Shown: positions 53,371 to 61,752 of the stretch, one piece after another
Numbering within the stretch: the first letter of the stretch is position 1
Layout of the letters: each line of letters starts with the position of its first letter
Source: Rathayibacter sp. Leaf185
Lineage (GTDB): Bacteria; Actinomycetota; Actinomycetes; Actinomycetales; Microbacteriaceae
Direction of reading: 5' to 3'
Assembly (NCBI RefSeq): GCF_001423885.1
Contig: NZ_LMPP01000001.1
Location: forward strand, 1,279,543 to 1,343,542
DNA length: 64,000 nucleotides
The notes under the pieces: model-generated
Told to the model about the DNA's origin: nothing
What the model saw: the letters and a program-made list of their open reading frames with translations, nothing else
Database searches by the model: none
Made by a program: the position numbers and the translations under genes

Positions 53371-53802
53371 ATGAAGTACATGCTGATCATGCGCGCGACC
53401 GACGCTGCGAAAGAGGCGTACGCCGCCATCCCCTTCGACGAGATCATCACGAAGATGGGGCAGTACAACGAGTCGATGATGAACGCCGGCATCCTGCTCG
53501 CGGGCGACGGACTCGCCGACGACGTCGCGACCACCGGCTTCGTCGTCGACTTCGCCTCCGAGCCGCCCGCCGTCACCGACGGCCCCTACGGCGAGACCCA
53601 CGAGCTGTTCAACGGCTTCTGGATGATCCAGGTCTCCTCGAAGGAGGAGGCGAAGGAGTGGGCGCTGCGCTGCCCTCTCGTCCCCGGCAACAAGCTCGAG
53701 GTGCGCCGGGTGACCGACGAGAGCGACTTCGCCGACTTCGCCGACAACGAGTTCGTGCAGAAGGAGGCGGGCTGGCGCGAGGAGCAGGCCGCTCGCGACT
53801 GA
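53371..53802 (+). CDS. YCII-family (DGPF) protein
   Basis: 143 aa, ferredoxin-like YCII fold. The signature VTDGPYGETHELFNGFWMIQ is present. These proteins are constantly encoded beside ECF42 sigma factors, as here, with 1 nt between the genes. The start has GACGGAG 5 nt upstream. They may bind a small ligand and signal to the sigma factor (inference for this pair). Confidence 0.92.
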   Translation: MKYMLIMRATDAAKEAYAAIPFDEIITKMGQYNESMMNAGILLAGDGLADDVATTGFVVDFASEPPAVTDGPYGETHELFNGFWMIQVSSKEEAKEWALRCPLVPGNKLEVRRVTDESDFADFADNEFVQKEAGWREEQAARD

Positions 53803-53803
53803 G

Positions 53804-55030
53804 ATGGACGACATCCGGGCGAGCGTCGCCGCGGTGTGGCGCATCGAGAGCGCGCGCATCGTGGCGACGCTCGCCAGGGCGACGGGCGATGTGGGCCAGG
53901 CCGAGGATCTCGCCCAGGAGGCGCTGGTCGAGGCGCTTCAGCAGTGGCCGGAGTCGGGAATTCCGCGGAACCCCGGCGCGTGGCTGACCGTGGTCGCCCA
54001 GCGCCGTGCGATCGACGGCTGGCGCCGCCGGGCCGCGCTGGACGACCGCTACCGCCTCCTCGCCCGCGATCTCGAGGAGGGCGTGGACGACACCTGGGAG
54101 CCGATCGACGACGACGTGCTGCGGCTGGTCTTCACGGCCTGCCACCCGGTGCTGTCGCGGGAGGCGAGCATCGCCCTCACGCTCCGCCTCGTCGGCGGGC
54201 TCGGGACGGACGTGATCGCGCGGATGTTCCTCGTCCCGGTCGCGACGGTGCAGCAGCGGATCGTCCGCGCCAAGAAGTCGCTCGCGGCTGCGGGCGTGCC
54301 GTTCGAGGTGCCGGAGCCGTCGGAGTGGAGGGCGCGGCTCGATGCGGTCCTCGGCGTCGTCTACCTGATCTTCACGGAGGGGTACGCCGCCACCTCCGGT
54401 GACCGCTGGCTGCGCACCGAGGTCGCGCACGAGGCGCTGCGGCTGGGACGCGTGCTCGCTGGGCTCCTGCCGCGCGAGCCCGAGGTGCTCGGGCTCGTCG
54501 CGCTGATGGAGCTGCAGGCGTCGCGCTTCGCGGCGCGCACGGCGGCCGACGGGTCGCCCGTGCTGCTGGAGGATCAGGACCGCACCCGCTGGGACCGCGC
54601 GCAGATCTCGCGGGGACGCGAGGCGCTCCTCCGTGCCGACCGGGTGGGGAGGGGGCGCGGCGCCTACGGACTGCAGGCGGCGATCGCCGAGTGCCACGCG
54701 ATCGCGCCGAGCGTCGCCGACACCGACTGGGATCGGATCGTGCTGCTCTACGAGATCCTCGGGAGGGTGGCGCCGAGCCCGGTCGTCGAGCTCAACCGCG
54801 CCGTGGCCGTCTCGATGGCGACCGGCCCCGCCTCCGCGCTGCTGATCGTCGACCGATTGGGGTCGGAGGGTGCGCTGCGCGGTTCGCACCTGCTGCCGAG
54901 CGTGCGGGGCGAGCTGCTGCTCCGTCTCGGCAGGCGGTCGGAGGCGCGCGCCGAGTTCGCGACGGCCGCCTCGCTCGCGGGGAACGACCGCACGCGCGCC
55001 CTGCTGGAGTCGCGCGCCGCCGGGCTCTGA
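53804..55030 (+). CDS. ECF42-type sigma factor with TPR-like C-terminal extension
   Basis: 408 aa. Region 2 (about 10-75, with GQAEDLAQEALVEALQQWP and GAWLTVVAQRRAIDGWRR) and region 4 (about 105-160, VATVQQRIVRAKKSL) are followed by about 230 residues of helical repeats, the hallmark of ECF42 (SigJ-like, DUF6596). The extension, not an anti-sigma factor, is thought to control activity. Target promoters are normally those of the DGPF gene beside it. Leu-rich ends of the extension are intact. Confidence 0.92.
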   Translation: MDDIRASVAAVWRIESARIVATLARATGDVGQAEDLAQEALVEALQQWPESGIPRNPGAWLTVVAQRRAIDGWRRRAALDDRYRLLARDLEEGVDDTWEPIDDDVLRLVFTACHPVLSREASIALTLRLVGGLGTDVIARMFLVPVATVQQRIVRAKKSLAAAGVPFEVPEPSEWRARLDAVLGVVYLIFTEGYAATSGDRWLRTEVAHEALRLGRVLAGLLPREPEVLGLVALMELQASRFAARTAADGSPVLLEDQDRTRWDRAQISRGREALLRADRVGRGRGAYGLQAAIAECHAIAPSVADTDWDRIVLLYEILGRVAPSPVVELNRAVAVSMATGPASALLIVDRLGSEGALRGSHLLPSVRGELLLRLGRRSEARAEFATAASLAGNDRTRALLESRAAGL

Positions 55031-55031
55031 C

Positions 55032-55166
55032 GTGCGTGCGCGATCTGCAGGAGCTGGTGCGATCTGCAGGAGTTCAGCCCCTGGCGCGCCCCTGGCATGC
55101 GTGGAGAACGCATTTTCCGCAGTCAACTCCTGCAGATCGCACCATCGCCTGCAGACCGCACGCGCG
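55032..55166. repeat. Long palindrome between convergent sigma and ABC-F genes
   Basis: The 20-bp arms TGGTGCGATCTGCAGGAGTT (55055-55074) and its exact complement at 55125-55144 are flanked by further imperfect pairing out to 55032 and 55166, with a 50-nt centre. It fills the gap between converging genes and probably serves as a bidirectional terminator. Confidence 0.8.
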
Positions 55167-55167
55167 C

Positions 55168-56826
55168 CTACGCCTCCGTCACGAGGCCGTCGGCCACGCG
55201 CCACTGGCGGGTGAGCTGCACCGTCTCGAGCATGCGCCGGTCGTGGGTGACCAGCAGCAGTGTGCCCTCGTACGCCTCGAGCGCCTGCTCGAGCTGCTCG
55301 ATCGCGGCCAGGTCGAGGTGGTTCGTCGGCTCGTCCAGCACCAGGAGGTTCGTGCCGCGCGCCTGCAGCAGTGCCAGCGCCGCGCGGGTCCGCTCGCCGG
55401 GTGACAGCTCGCCGACGCGGCGCGACACGTGATCGGCCTTGAGCCCGAACTTCGCCAGCAGCGTCCGCACCTCGGCGGTCGGCCACTCGGGCACCAGCGC
55501 CTCGAACGCGTCGGCGAGCGGGACGTCGGAGGCGAGCATCGCGCGGGCCTGGTCGATCTCGCCGATCGCGACACTCGCGCCGAGCGACGCGCCACCCTCC
55601 TCCGGCACCGACCGCCCCAGCAGCAGGGAGAGCAGCGTCGACTTGCCCGCGCCGTTGGGCCCCGTGATGCCGATGCGGTCGCCCGCGTCGACCTGCAGCG
55701 ACACCGGGCCGAGGGTGAACGACCCGCGCCGCGCGACGGCTCCGTTCAGCGTCGACACCACCGAGCTCGAGCGCGGCGCCGTGCCGATCGTGAAGGCGAG
55801 CTGCCACTCCTTGCGCGGCTCCTCCACCTCCTCGAGGCGCGCGATGCGGCTCTCCATCTGGCGCACCTTCTGGCCCTGCTTCTCGCTCGACTCCATCGAC
55901 GCCTTGCGCCGGATCTTGTCGTTGTCGGGCGACTTCTTCATCGCGTTGCGCACGCCCTGGCTCGACCACTCGCGCTGGGTCCGAGCACGCGAGACGAGGT
56001 CGGCCTTGGTGTCGGCGAACTCCTCGTACTTCTCGCGACGCTGGCGCCGGGCGGTCTCGCGCTCCTCGAGGAACGCGTCGTAGCCGCCTCCGTAGACCGA
56101 GTTCGTGCCCTGCGCGAGATCGAGCTCGAGCACCCGGGTCACACTGCGCGCCAGGAACTCACGGTCGTGGCTGACGAGAACGACTCCGCCGCGCAGGCCC
56201 CTGACGAACGCCTCGAGCCGCTCGAGGCCGTCGAGGTCGAGGTCGTTGGTCGGCTCGTCGAGCAGCACGATGTCGAAGCGCGAGAGCAGCAGCGCCGCGA
56301 GTCCGACCCGTGCCGCCTGTCCGCCCGAGAGCGAGGTCATGGTCGAGGAGGCGGAGACGCCCGGTTCGCCGAGGGCGAGGCCCAGGTCGGCCAGCACGAC
56401 CGGGGTCCGCTCGTCGAGGTCGGCCGCGCCGCTCGCGAGCCAGCGATCGAGAGCGAGCGCGTAGCGGTCGGCGATGCTGCCGTCGGGGTCGGCTTCTGCG
56501 AGGGCGGAGGCGGCGGTGTCGAGCTCGGCCGACGCCTCCGCGCAGCCGGTGCGGCGGGCGATGTAGCCGGCGACGGTCTCGCCGTCGCGGCGCTCGTGCT
56601 CCTGCGGAAGCCAGCCGACGAAGGCGTCGCCGGGCGCGAGCACGACGGTGCCCTCGAGCGGAGGGATCTCGCCGGCGAGGATGCGCAGGAGCGTCGACTT
56701 GCCTGCTCCGTTGGCCCCGACCACGCCGATCACGTCTCCCGGGGCGACCGTGAGATCGAGTCCGTCGAACAGGGTGCGGTGCGCGTAGCCTCCGGAGAGG
56801 CCCTTGGCGACGAGAGTGGCAGACAC
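55168..56826 (-). CDS. ABC-F family ATPase
   Basis: 552 aa, two ABC cassettes without membrane segments, a ribosome-associated translation factor type. Walker A motifs GANGAGKST and GPNGAGKST, signatures LSGGQAARV and LSPGERTRA, and Walker B LLDEPTNDLDLD and VLDEPTNHLDL are intact, joined by a charged linker (about 225-320). Some family members protect against antibiotics. The GTG at 56826 has GGAG nearby. It is divergent from a MarR gene, which may regulate it. Confidence 0.92.
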   Translation of the reverse strand: MSATLVAKGLSGGYAHRTLFDGLDLTVAPGDVIGVVGANGAGKSTLLRILAGEIPPLEGTVVLAPGDAFVGWLPQEHERRDGETVAGYIARRTGCAEASAELDTAASALAEADPDGSIADRYALALDRWLASGAADLDERTPVVLADLGLALGEPGVSASSTMTSLSGGQAARVGLAALLLSRFDIVLLDEPTNDLDLDGLERLEAFVRGLRGGVVLVSHDREFLARSVTRVLELDLAQGTNSVYGGGYDAFLEERETARRQRREKYEEFADTKADLVSRARTQREWSSQGVRNAMKKSPDNDKIRRKASMESSEKQGQKVRQMESRIARLEEVEEPRKEWQLAFTIGTAPRSSSVVSTLNGAVARRGSFTLGPVSLQVDAGDRIGITGPNGAGKSTLLSLLLGRSVPEEGGASLGASVAIGEIDQARAMLASDVPLADAFEALVPEWPTAEVRTLLAKFGLKADHVSRRVGELSPGERTRAALALLQARGTNLLVLDEPTNHLDLAAIEQLEQALEAYEGTLLLVTHDRRMLETVQLTRQWRVADGLVTEA

Positions 56827-56878
56827 CGCTCCAGGGTAGGCGGCGCGCCTCGCTAGACCGCCTGATTGCACGCGCGTC

Positions 56879-56884
56879 TAGGAT
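56879..56884 (+). promoter_or_regulatory. Leaderless -10 hexamer for the MarR gene
   Basis: TAGGAT ends 6 nt before the ATG at 56891 with no Shine-Dalgarno site between, the same layout as at 10-15. The whole divergent region to the ABC-F start is only 64 bp. Confidence 0.6.
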
Positions 56885-56890
56885 GAGCGG

Positions 56891-57412
56891 ATGAGCGAGA
56901 CCACGGTCAGGAGCGGTGCGGGGTACTGGTACCCCGACGAGTCCTCGACGCGGCGCGCCGTCGAGGTGTTGAGCGCCATGCGCTCCTACCGGGTGTCCGA
57001 GGTCTCGATGCGCCGCCGCACGCGCGAGAAGATGGCGATGGGCGAGACCGACCTGATCGCGATCCAGTTCCTGCTCCGCCAGCAGCGAAGCGGAGTCATC
57101 GTCGGCGCGAAGGACCTCGCCGGCCACCTGTCGATCTCGTCCGCGTCGACGACCGTGCTGATCGATCGGCTCGTCCGCAGCGGGCACCTCGTCCGCAAGC
57201 CGCACCCGACCGACCGCCGCGGCATCGTCGTGGAGGCGACCGTCGACAGCGACGAGGAGGTGCGCGCGACGCTCAAGGAGATGCACCGCAGGATGCTCGA
57301 GATCGCCGAGGATCTGGACGCCCACGAGGCCGAGGTCGTCGTGAACTTCCTCCGGCGGATGAGCTCGGCCGTCGACGAGATCGACGCGGCAGAGCCGGAC
57401 GCCGAGAATTAG
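56891..57412 (+). CDS. MarR-family transcriptional regulator
   Basis: 173 aa. Winged helix from about 50-130: AKDLAGHLSISSASTTVLID is the recognition region and LVRKPHPTDRRGIVVEAT the wing with the family's DRR motif. A long C-terminal helix mediates dimerisation. It is expressed leaderlessly and opposite the ABC-F ATPase, so it may control it (inference). Its signal is unknown. Confidence 0.9.
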   Translation: MSETTVRSGAGYWYPDESSTRRAVEVLSAMRSYRVSEVSMRRRTREKMAMGETDLIAIQFLLRQQRSGVIVGAKDLAGHLSISSASTTVLIDRLVRSGHLVRKPHPTDRRGIVVEATVDSDEEVRATLKEMHRRMLEIAEDLDAHEAEVVVNFLRRMSSAVDEIDAAEPDAEN

Positions 57413-57444
57413 CTAGACAACCTAGTAAAGAGCCGGGCTAGAGA

Positions 57445-57450
57445 TAGGCT
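57445..57450 (+). promoter_or_regulatory. Leaderless -10 hexamer for the DUF7882-type gene
   Basis: TAGGCT ends 6 nt before the ATG at 57457. A TAGACA at 57414-57419 lies 25 bp upstream, too far for a standard -35, and CTAGACAACCTAG around it is a partial inverted repeat. Confidence 0.5.
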
Positions 57451-57456
57451 GGCGTC

Positions 57457-57759
57457 ATGGGTCAATTCCTCTACGGCACCCCGCCGGCTGTGATCGAGAT
57501 CGAGGACCGGACCCTCGCCCATCTCCAGATCGTCATCTACGCGAAGTTCCGGCGCGACGAGCGCTTCAGCCTCACCCTCGACTCGATGCCCGAGGGAGCG
57601 CGGGGTCGCCACTCGTTCTGGATGAATCCGAACATCGCTCTGCAGTTCCACTTCGCCGGGAGCCGCCAGCCGACCATCAACCCCTCGTGGGTGGAGGCGC
57701 TGATGGATGCGGCGAACGGCGGCGGCGGGCTGCGCCTGCTGCCGGAGCCGCACGCCTGA
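57457..57759 (+). CDS. DUF7882-type small protein
   Basis: 100 aa, resembles a short conserved protein common in Microbacteriaceae (often misnamed ATP-dependent DNA ligase). Segments IEIEDRTLAHLQIVIYAKFR, HSFWMNPNIALQFHF and GLRLLPEP are recognisable. It is predicted beta-rich and soluble with unknown function. It appears to be leaderless. Confidence 0.75.
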   Translation: MGQFLYGTPPAVIEIEDRTLAHLQIVIYAKFRRDERFSLTLDSMPEGARGRHSFWMNPNIALQFHFAGSRQPTINPSWVEALMDAANGGGGLRLLPEPHA

Positions 57760-57778
57760 TCACTCGGGGCCTGATTCA

Positions 57779-58180
57779 TCAGGCCTGAGAGATCCGCACC
57801 ATGTTGCCGGAGGGGTCGCGGAACGCGCAGTCGCGCGGGCCCCAGCTCTGCTCGATCGGCTCCTGCAGGACCTCGGCCCCGGAGGCGCGCAGCGACTCGA
57901 AGGTCGCGTCGAGATCGCTCGCGCGGAAGACGAGCATCGGCAGCACCCCCTTGGTCAGCAGCTCCTGAAGAGTGTCGCCGTCGGCCTGCGATCGGCCGGC
58001 GTGCGGCACCGAGAGGACGAGGCCCATGCCCGGCTGCGCGTCGCTGCCGAGAGTGACCCAGCGGAAGCCTCCGTTCGCCACGTCCATGACGACGTCCAGG
58101 CCGAGGGCGTCGCCGTAGAAGGCGATCGACTCGTCGACGTCGGTGACGGTGATGTTCACGTACTGCAGTTCGATGCTCAT
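57779..58180 (-). CDS. VOC-family (glyoxalase-like) protein
   Basis: 133 aa with the two beta-alpha-beta-beta-beta modules of the vicinal oxygen chelate superfamily: QYVNITVTDVDESIAFYGDA at the start and CAFRDPSGNMVRISQA at the end. Possible metal or ligand residues are His/Glu-poor, so a binding rather than enzymatic role is possible. It stands alone. Confidence 0.88.
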   Translation of the reverse strand: MSIELQYVNITVTDVDESIAFYGDALGLDVVMDVANGGFRWVTLGSDAQPGMGLVLSVPHAGRSQADGDTLQELLTKGVLPMLVFRASDLDATFESLRASGAEVLQEPIEQSWGPRDCAFRDPSGNMVRISQA

Positions 58181-58295
58181 GGCGGCGACTCTATGCCGGG
58201 GGTCCGGGGCACCGCTTCTCCGATCGTGCTCGATGCCGGCATCACGACGTCCGCCAGGAGTGCCGCTCATCGGCCATGGCGCACGAGCGGTGCTC

Positions 58296-58721
58296 TCAGC
58301 TGATGTTGTGCGCGACGGCGGCGGGCGCGGGGTGCAGCGGGCGGGTCTGGAAGCGCGCGATGCAGGCGGGCATCGCCTCGACCGCGTCGTGCGGGCCGTC
58401 GCGATACGCGGAGGGGGTGCGGCCGATGATCTCGGTGAAGCGCGCACTGAACGAGCCGAGCGAGGTGCAGCCGACGGCCAGGCACGCCTCCGTGACGCTC
58501 GCCCCGCCGCGCAGCAGTGCCATCGCCCGCTCGATCCGCCGGGTCATCAGGTAGCTGTACGGAGTCTCGCCGTACGCCGCGCGGAAGCGGCGCGAGAAGT
58601 GCGACGGCGACATCAGGGCCCGTGCCGCCATCGTCGGGACATCGAGCGGACTCGCGTAGTCGCGGTCGATCAGGTCCCGGGCACGGCGGAGGTGCGCGAG
58701 GTTCTCGAGCTCCTGCGGCAT
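58296..58721 (-). CDS. AraC-type HTH regulator (short)
   Basis: 141 aa, essentially the AraC DNA-binding domain with a short C-terminal extension. The first HTH is around MAARALMSPSHFSRRFRAAY and the second around VTEACLAVGCTSLGSFSARF, followed by RTPSAYR. No effector domain is present. A TATCGT 7 nt before an in-frame GTG at 58724 makes a leaderless start possible one codon earlier. Confidence 0.87.
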   Translation of the reverse strand: MPQELENLAHLRRARDLIDRDYASPLDVPTMAARALMSPSHFSRRFRAAYGETPYSYLMTRRIERAMALLRGGASVTEACLAVGCTSLGSFSARFTEIIGRTPSAYRDGPHDAVEAMPACIARFQTRPLHPAPAAVAHNIS

Positions 58722-58800
58722 CACGCGTCCGACGATAGACCCGCGCCGATCTCCTAGGGTGGACGCGTGCGCCGGGGGTCGGCGCCGCGAGAGGCACGCC

Positions 58801-59274
58801 ATGCGCACCAGAGCACTCGGAGGCGCCGCGATCGCCCTCGCCGTCACCGCGGGCCTCGCCGGCTGCGCAGCGCCCATGCCGACTCCGACGGTGACGGTGA
58901 CGGTCTTCGCCACCGCGACTCCCACGCCCGACCCCACCGTGACCGCCGCGCTGCCGCAGACGACCGCCACCGTGTTCGTGCCCCTCCCGGAGGTGACGGT
59001 CACCCTCACGCCCAATCCCGTGCCCGACATCCCCGAGACGGCCTTCGCGGTCGACAACGGCGCGGTTCCGGGGGCGAACGGCGAGCCGACGCGCGACGCG
59101 GCCGGTGACATCGTCAGCTACACCGTGGTGCAGGGCGACACGTTCTTCGACATCGCCCAGCGCTTCGGCATCCCGGTGCAGCAGCTGCTGCGGATGAACC
59201 CGACGATCGCGGGGGCGGGCACGGCCGTGTACATCGGCTCGGTCATCAACCTCGACGCGAGCACGCTCGGCTGA
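58801..59274 (+). CDS. LysM-domain lipoprotein
   Basis: 157 aa. Lipobox LAGC (Cys22), a Thr/Val/Pro-rich stalk (about 25-90) and a C-terminal LysM module (about 104-152: SYTVVQGDTFFDIAQRFGI ... VIN) for peptidoglycan binding. GAGAGG lies 6 nt before the ATG. It is a surface lipoprotein of unknown role. Confidence 0.88.
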   Translation: MRTRALGGAAIALAVTAGLAGCAAPMPTPTVTVTVFATATPTPDPTVTAALPQTTATVFVPLPEVTVTLTPNPVPDIPETAFAVDNGAVPGANGEPTRDAAGDIVSYTVVQGDTFFDIAQRFGIPVQQLLRMNPTIAGAGTAVYIGSVINLDASTLG

Positions 59275-59283
59275 GCCGAGGAG

Positions 59284-59454
59284 CTACTGCGACTTCGGCA
59301 GGACGTGGAAGGCGAGCCCGAGCGAGGCCGAGATCATCACGATGCCGCCGAAGAAGAGGAAGCCGGCGATGTCGGGCAGCAGGAACGAGTTGCCCAGCAC
59401 GAGGATCCCGCCGACGAACAGCACGAACGAGAGGACGACGCCCAGACCAGTCAT
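59284..59454 (-). CDS. Small two-TM membrane protein
   Basis: 56 aa (MTGLGVVLSFVLFVGG ... LPKSQ). Two hydrophobic helices at about 5-22 and 31-50 are separated by a short loop LLPDI. The strand and length fit a conserved hypothetical, but no family is recognised. It is convergent with the LysM gene (9 nt apart) and lies 19 nt downstream of the HAD gene start side, on the same strand. Confidence 0.6.
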   Translation of the reverse strand: MTGLGVVLSFVLFVGGILVLGNSFLLPDIAGFLFFGGIVMISASLGLAFHVLPKSQ

Positions 59455-59472
59455 GCCCTCATCGTACGGGGC

Positions 59473-60171
59473 TCAGGGCAGCAGGAGCGCCTCGAGCTCG
59501 TGCGGCTCGGACACGAGCGCGATGGTGCCGACGGCCTCGACCGGGGAGCCGTAGCCCCACTCGACCATGATCGTCGGGATGCCGTGCGCGGCGGCTCCGT
59601 GCACGTCGTGCTCGCGGTCGCCGACCATCACGGGCGACGAGAGGTCGACGCCGAGCGCACGGAGGCGGCGCAGCGCCTCCTCGACGACATCGGCCTTCGC
59701 GCTGCGGACCTCGTCCTCGGAGGCTCCGCAGATCACCGTGAAGTACTGCGCGAGCCCGTAGTGCTCGAGGACGCGGGTCGCGGCCGACTCCGGCTTCGAC
59801 GTCGCCAGCGAGAGCGGAATGCCCGCCTCGGCGATGCGCGCGAGGATCTCGGGGACGCCGGCGTAGACGCTCGAGTCGAAGAGGCCTCCCGCGTTGTACC
59901 GGCGGCGGTAGACGGCGAGCGCACCCTGCGCCTCGTCGACGCTCATGCCGCCGAGCTCGCGGAAGGCGTCGAGCAGCGGGGGGCCGACGTAGGCGAGGAG
60001 CTCGACGGGCAGGGGCACCGGACGGCCGAGCTCGACGAAGGTGTCGACGAGCGTGCCGGTGATGCCGGGCGCCGAATCCGTGATGGTGCCGTCGAGGTCG
60101 AAGAGGATGCACGACCAGGTCCTCGAACCGAGTGCGCCGTGACCGGCGTGCGCGAGAGTGGTGTCGGACAT
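59473..60171 (-). CDS. HAD-superfamily hydrolase (phosphoglycolate phosphatase-like)
   Basis: 232 aa. Motif I FDLDGTITDS supplies the nucleophile Asp; motif II is LATSKPES; motif III and IV are the Lys region ASEDEVRSAKADV and VGDREHDVHGA. The cap inserted after motif I is the helical type of Gph-like phosphatases. Substrate not determined. Confidence 0.9.
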   Translation of the reverse strand: MSDTTLAHAGHGALGSRTWSCILFDLDGTITDSAPGITGTLVDTFVELGRPVPLPVELLAYVGPPLLDAFRELGGMSVDEAQGALAVYRRRYNAGGLFDSSVYAGVPEILARIAEAGIPLSLATSKPESAATRVLEHYGLAQYFTVICGASEDEVRSAKADVVEEALRRLRALGVDLSSPVMVGDREHDVHGAAAHGIPTIMVEWGYGSPVEAVGTIALVSEPHELEALLLP

Positions 60172-60266
60172 GGCGGGCTCCTGAACTCGAGTGGCTCGAT
60201 GACACCGGCGCTGCCCCGCCGGGCCTGACACTCTACGGCCGAACGATGTCGGCGGCGTGTCCGCGG

Positions 60267-60695
60267 TCAGGTGCCGAGCGCGTCCTCGATGAAGGACCGC
60301 GCGATCACCTGGGCGATCGAGCCGGGATCGAGCTGGACGGCGACGAAGTCGGCGGTGCCGATGAGGGCGAAGGCCTCGCGGCCGGGCAGCACCAGCATCT
60401 GCACGCGCGGGTGCTGCTGGCGGGGAACGGCCGCGCGCACCTCGTCGGTCGACGTGAACAGCGGCAGGACCTGCTCGCCCGTGGTGGTGGCGACGGTGCG
60501 GACGTGCGGGACGCCTCCCGGCTGCGAACCCGTGACGTCGACGACCAGCGAACCGGCGAGGCAGGCGTCGAGGAGGCGCGTCACTCCTTCCCGAGTCGGC
60601 TCGGCGACCAGCGCCTCGAGTGCTTCTCGGGCGGGTGCGTTGCGGGCCGGGCCCGGCTTCAGTGGTCGCGCGGGGGGTCCGCCTCTCGGGGTCAT
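60267..60695 (-). CDS. SseB N-terminal-domain protein
   Basis: 142 aa. The core contains QVLPLFTSTDEVRAAVP, PRVQMLVLPGREAFALIGTADF and VQLDPGS, typical of SseB-like proteins common in actinobacteria. There is no signal or TM segment. Function is unknown. Confidence 0.8.
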   Translation of the reverse strand: MTPRGGPPARPLKPGPARNAPAREALEALVAEPTREGVTRLLDACLAGSLVVDVTGSQPGGVPHVRTVATTTGEQVLPLFTSTDEVRAAVPRQQHPRVQMLVLPGREAFALIGTADFVAVQLDPGSIAQVIARSFIEDALGT

Positions 60696-61161
60696 GACCT
60701 CACGCTATCGGGTGACCTCTCTTGTCGCCCGAATGAGTGGAGTAATCGACGATTGATGGTGACTTCAGAGAATCGGACGGTGTCAGCACGGCATTCCAGC
60801 CGCTAATCGCCCCTCTGATCGCGCCGAATGACGTCAAAGAATGCCGATAAGTGTGCCAGATGCTAGGAGAAGGGGTAATGTCTTCTTCGGTTCGACAACA
60901 CGACACAGTCGGATCCGTAGCGGTCGAGCCTCGGGGTCCGACCCCGTCGGATCCGATCGAGGCGGGCCCGATTCGCATCCGGGCCGTTATCCGACGAGTC
61001 CCGGGAGTATCCGACGAGTCCCGGAAGTACAGCGAGCCGACTACGCGGGTCCGAGAACATTCGGGCTCGAGAACGCCAGGCCCGAGAACACACCTGGTCT
61101 GAAGAAGCATCCGAGATCCGATCGGTTCCGACCATCGGTCCGGACAACACTGGAGGAAAAA
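60696..61161. other. Long leader/promoter region of lsr2
   Basis: 466 bp, richer in A+T at 60720-60890. It contains two tandem copies of TATCCGACGAGTCCCGG, at 60989-61005 and 61009-61025 (20-bp period), and three CGAGAAC units between 61050 and 61095. These may be sites for Lsr2 itself or another regulator. A 74-codon open frame from 60878 has a good ribosome site but atypical codon use, so it is not called. Confidence 0.5.
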
Positions 61162-61503
61162 GTGGCACAGAAGATCACGCTCGTCGACGATATCGATGGC
61201 ACCCCTATCGACTCCGGAGACGGCGGAACCGTCCGATTCAGCATCGACGGCGCCAACTACGAGATCGATCTCGGCCCCGACAACATCGCCGGCCTCCACT
61301 CGGCCCTCGAGAAGTTCGTCTCGAGCGCCCGCCGCGTCGGATCGCGGCCCGCGGCCGCCACCTCCGTCGCGACCGCGTCGAAGAGCGACCCCAAGCAGCT
61401 CAAGGCGATCCGCGAGTGGGCGAACGCCAACGGCCACCAGGTCTCCGACCGCGGACGCATCCCCGCCGAGGTCCAGGCCGCGTACCAGGCGGCGCACAAG
61501 TAA
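61162..61503 (+). CDS. lsr2: Nucleoid-associated protein Lsr2
   Basis: 113 aa. N-terminal dimerisation domain (AQKITLVDDIDGTPI) and C-terminal DNA-binding domain with the minor-groove motif RGRIPAEV. It bridges and silences A+T-rich DNA, especially acquired genes. The GTG start has TGGAGGAAAA upstream. It is followed by a strong terminator. Confidence 0.96.
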   Translation: MAQKITLVDDIDGTPIDSGDGGTVRFSIDGANYEIDLGPDNIAGLHSALEKFVSSARRVGSRPAAATSVATASKSDPKQLKAIREWANANGHQVSDRGRIPAEVQAAYQAAHK

Positions 61504-61519
61504 GCCGCTCCGGCACCGC

Positions 61520-61560
61520 ACCGAAGGCCCCCGTCGAGTCCGCTCGCGGGGGCCTTCGGT
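61520..61560 (+). terminator. Terminator of lsr2
   Basis: A 14-bp perfect stem: ACCGAAGGCCCCCG (61520-61533) and its complement at 61547-61560, loop 13 nt, beginning 16 nt after the stop codon. Confidence 0.88.
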
Positions 61561-61586
61561 CTGTGCGGAGTCGGGAACCTCTGAGT

Positions 61587-61631
61587 GAGGTGGGTCTCGA
61601 TACGCCCCTGCGGCGGCTGCTCGACCAGCGG
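61587..61631. repeat. Dispersed intergenic repeat, family 2, copy 2
   Basis: Reads GAGGTGGGTCTCGATACGCC, a GC-rich centre, then GGCTGCTCGACCAGCGG; nearly the same as 3017-3060. It lies between lsr2 and nucS. Confidence 0.75.
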
Positions 61632-61752
61632 GGTTGCGGCCAGGAGTCCTTGCGCCTCACTGCTCGAACGGAAACGGAGCAGGGTCGGGTACCGCTTATC
61701 GATGCTCGCGGGAATCGAGCCCAGTCATCGGGCCGGACGGCCGACGGACTGG

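Noticed and set aside
60878-61102. 74-codon frame in the lsr2 leader
   Set aside because: It has a good ribosome site, but third-position GC is low for this genome and the protein has no recognisable features.
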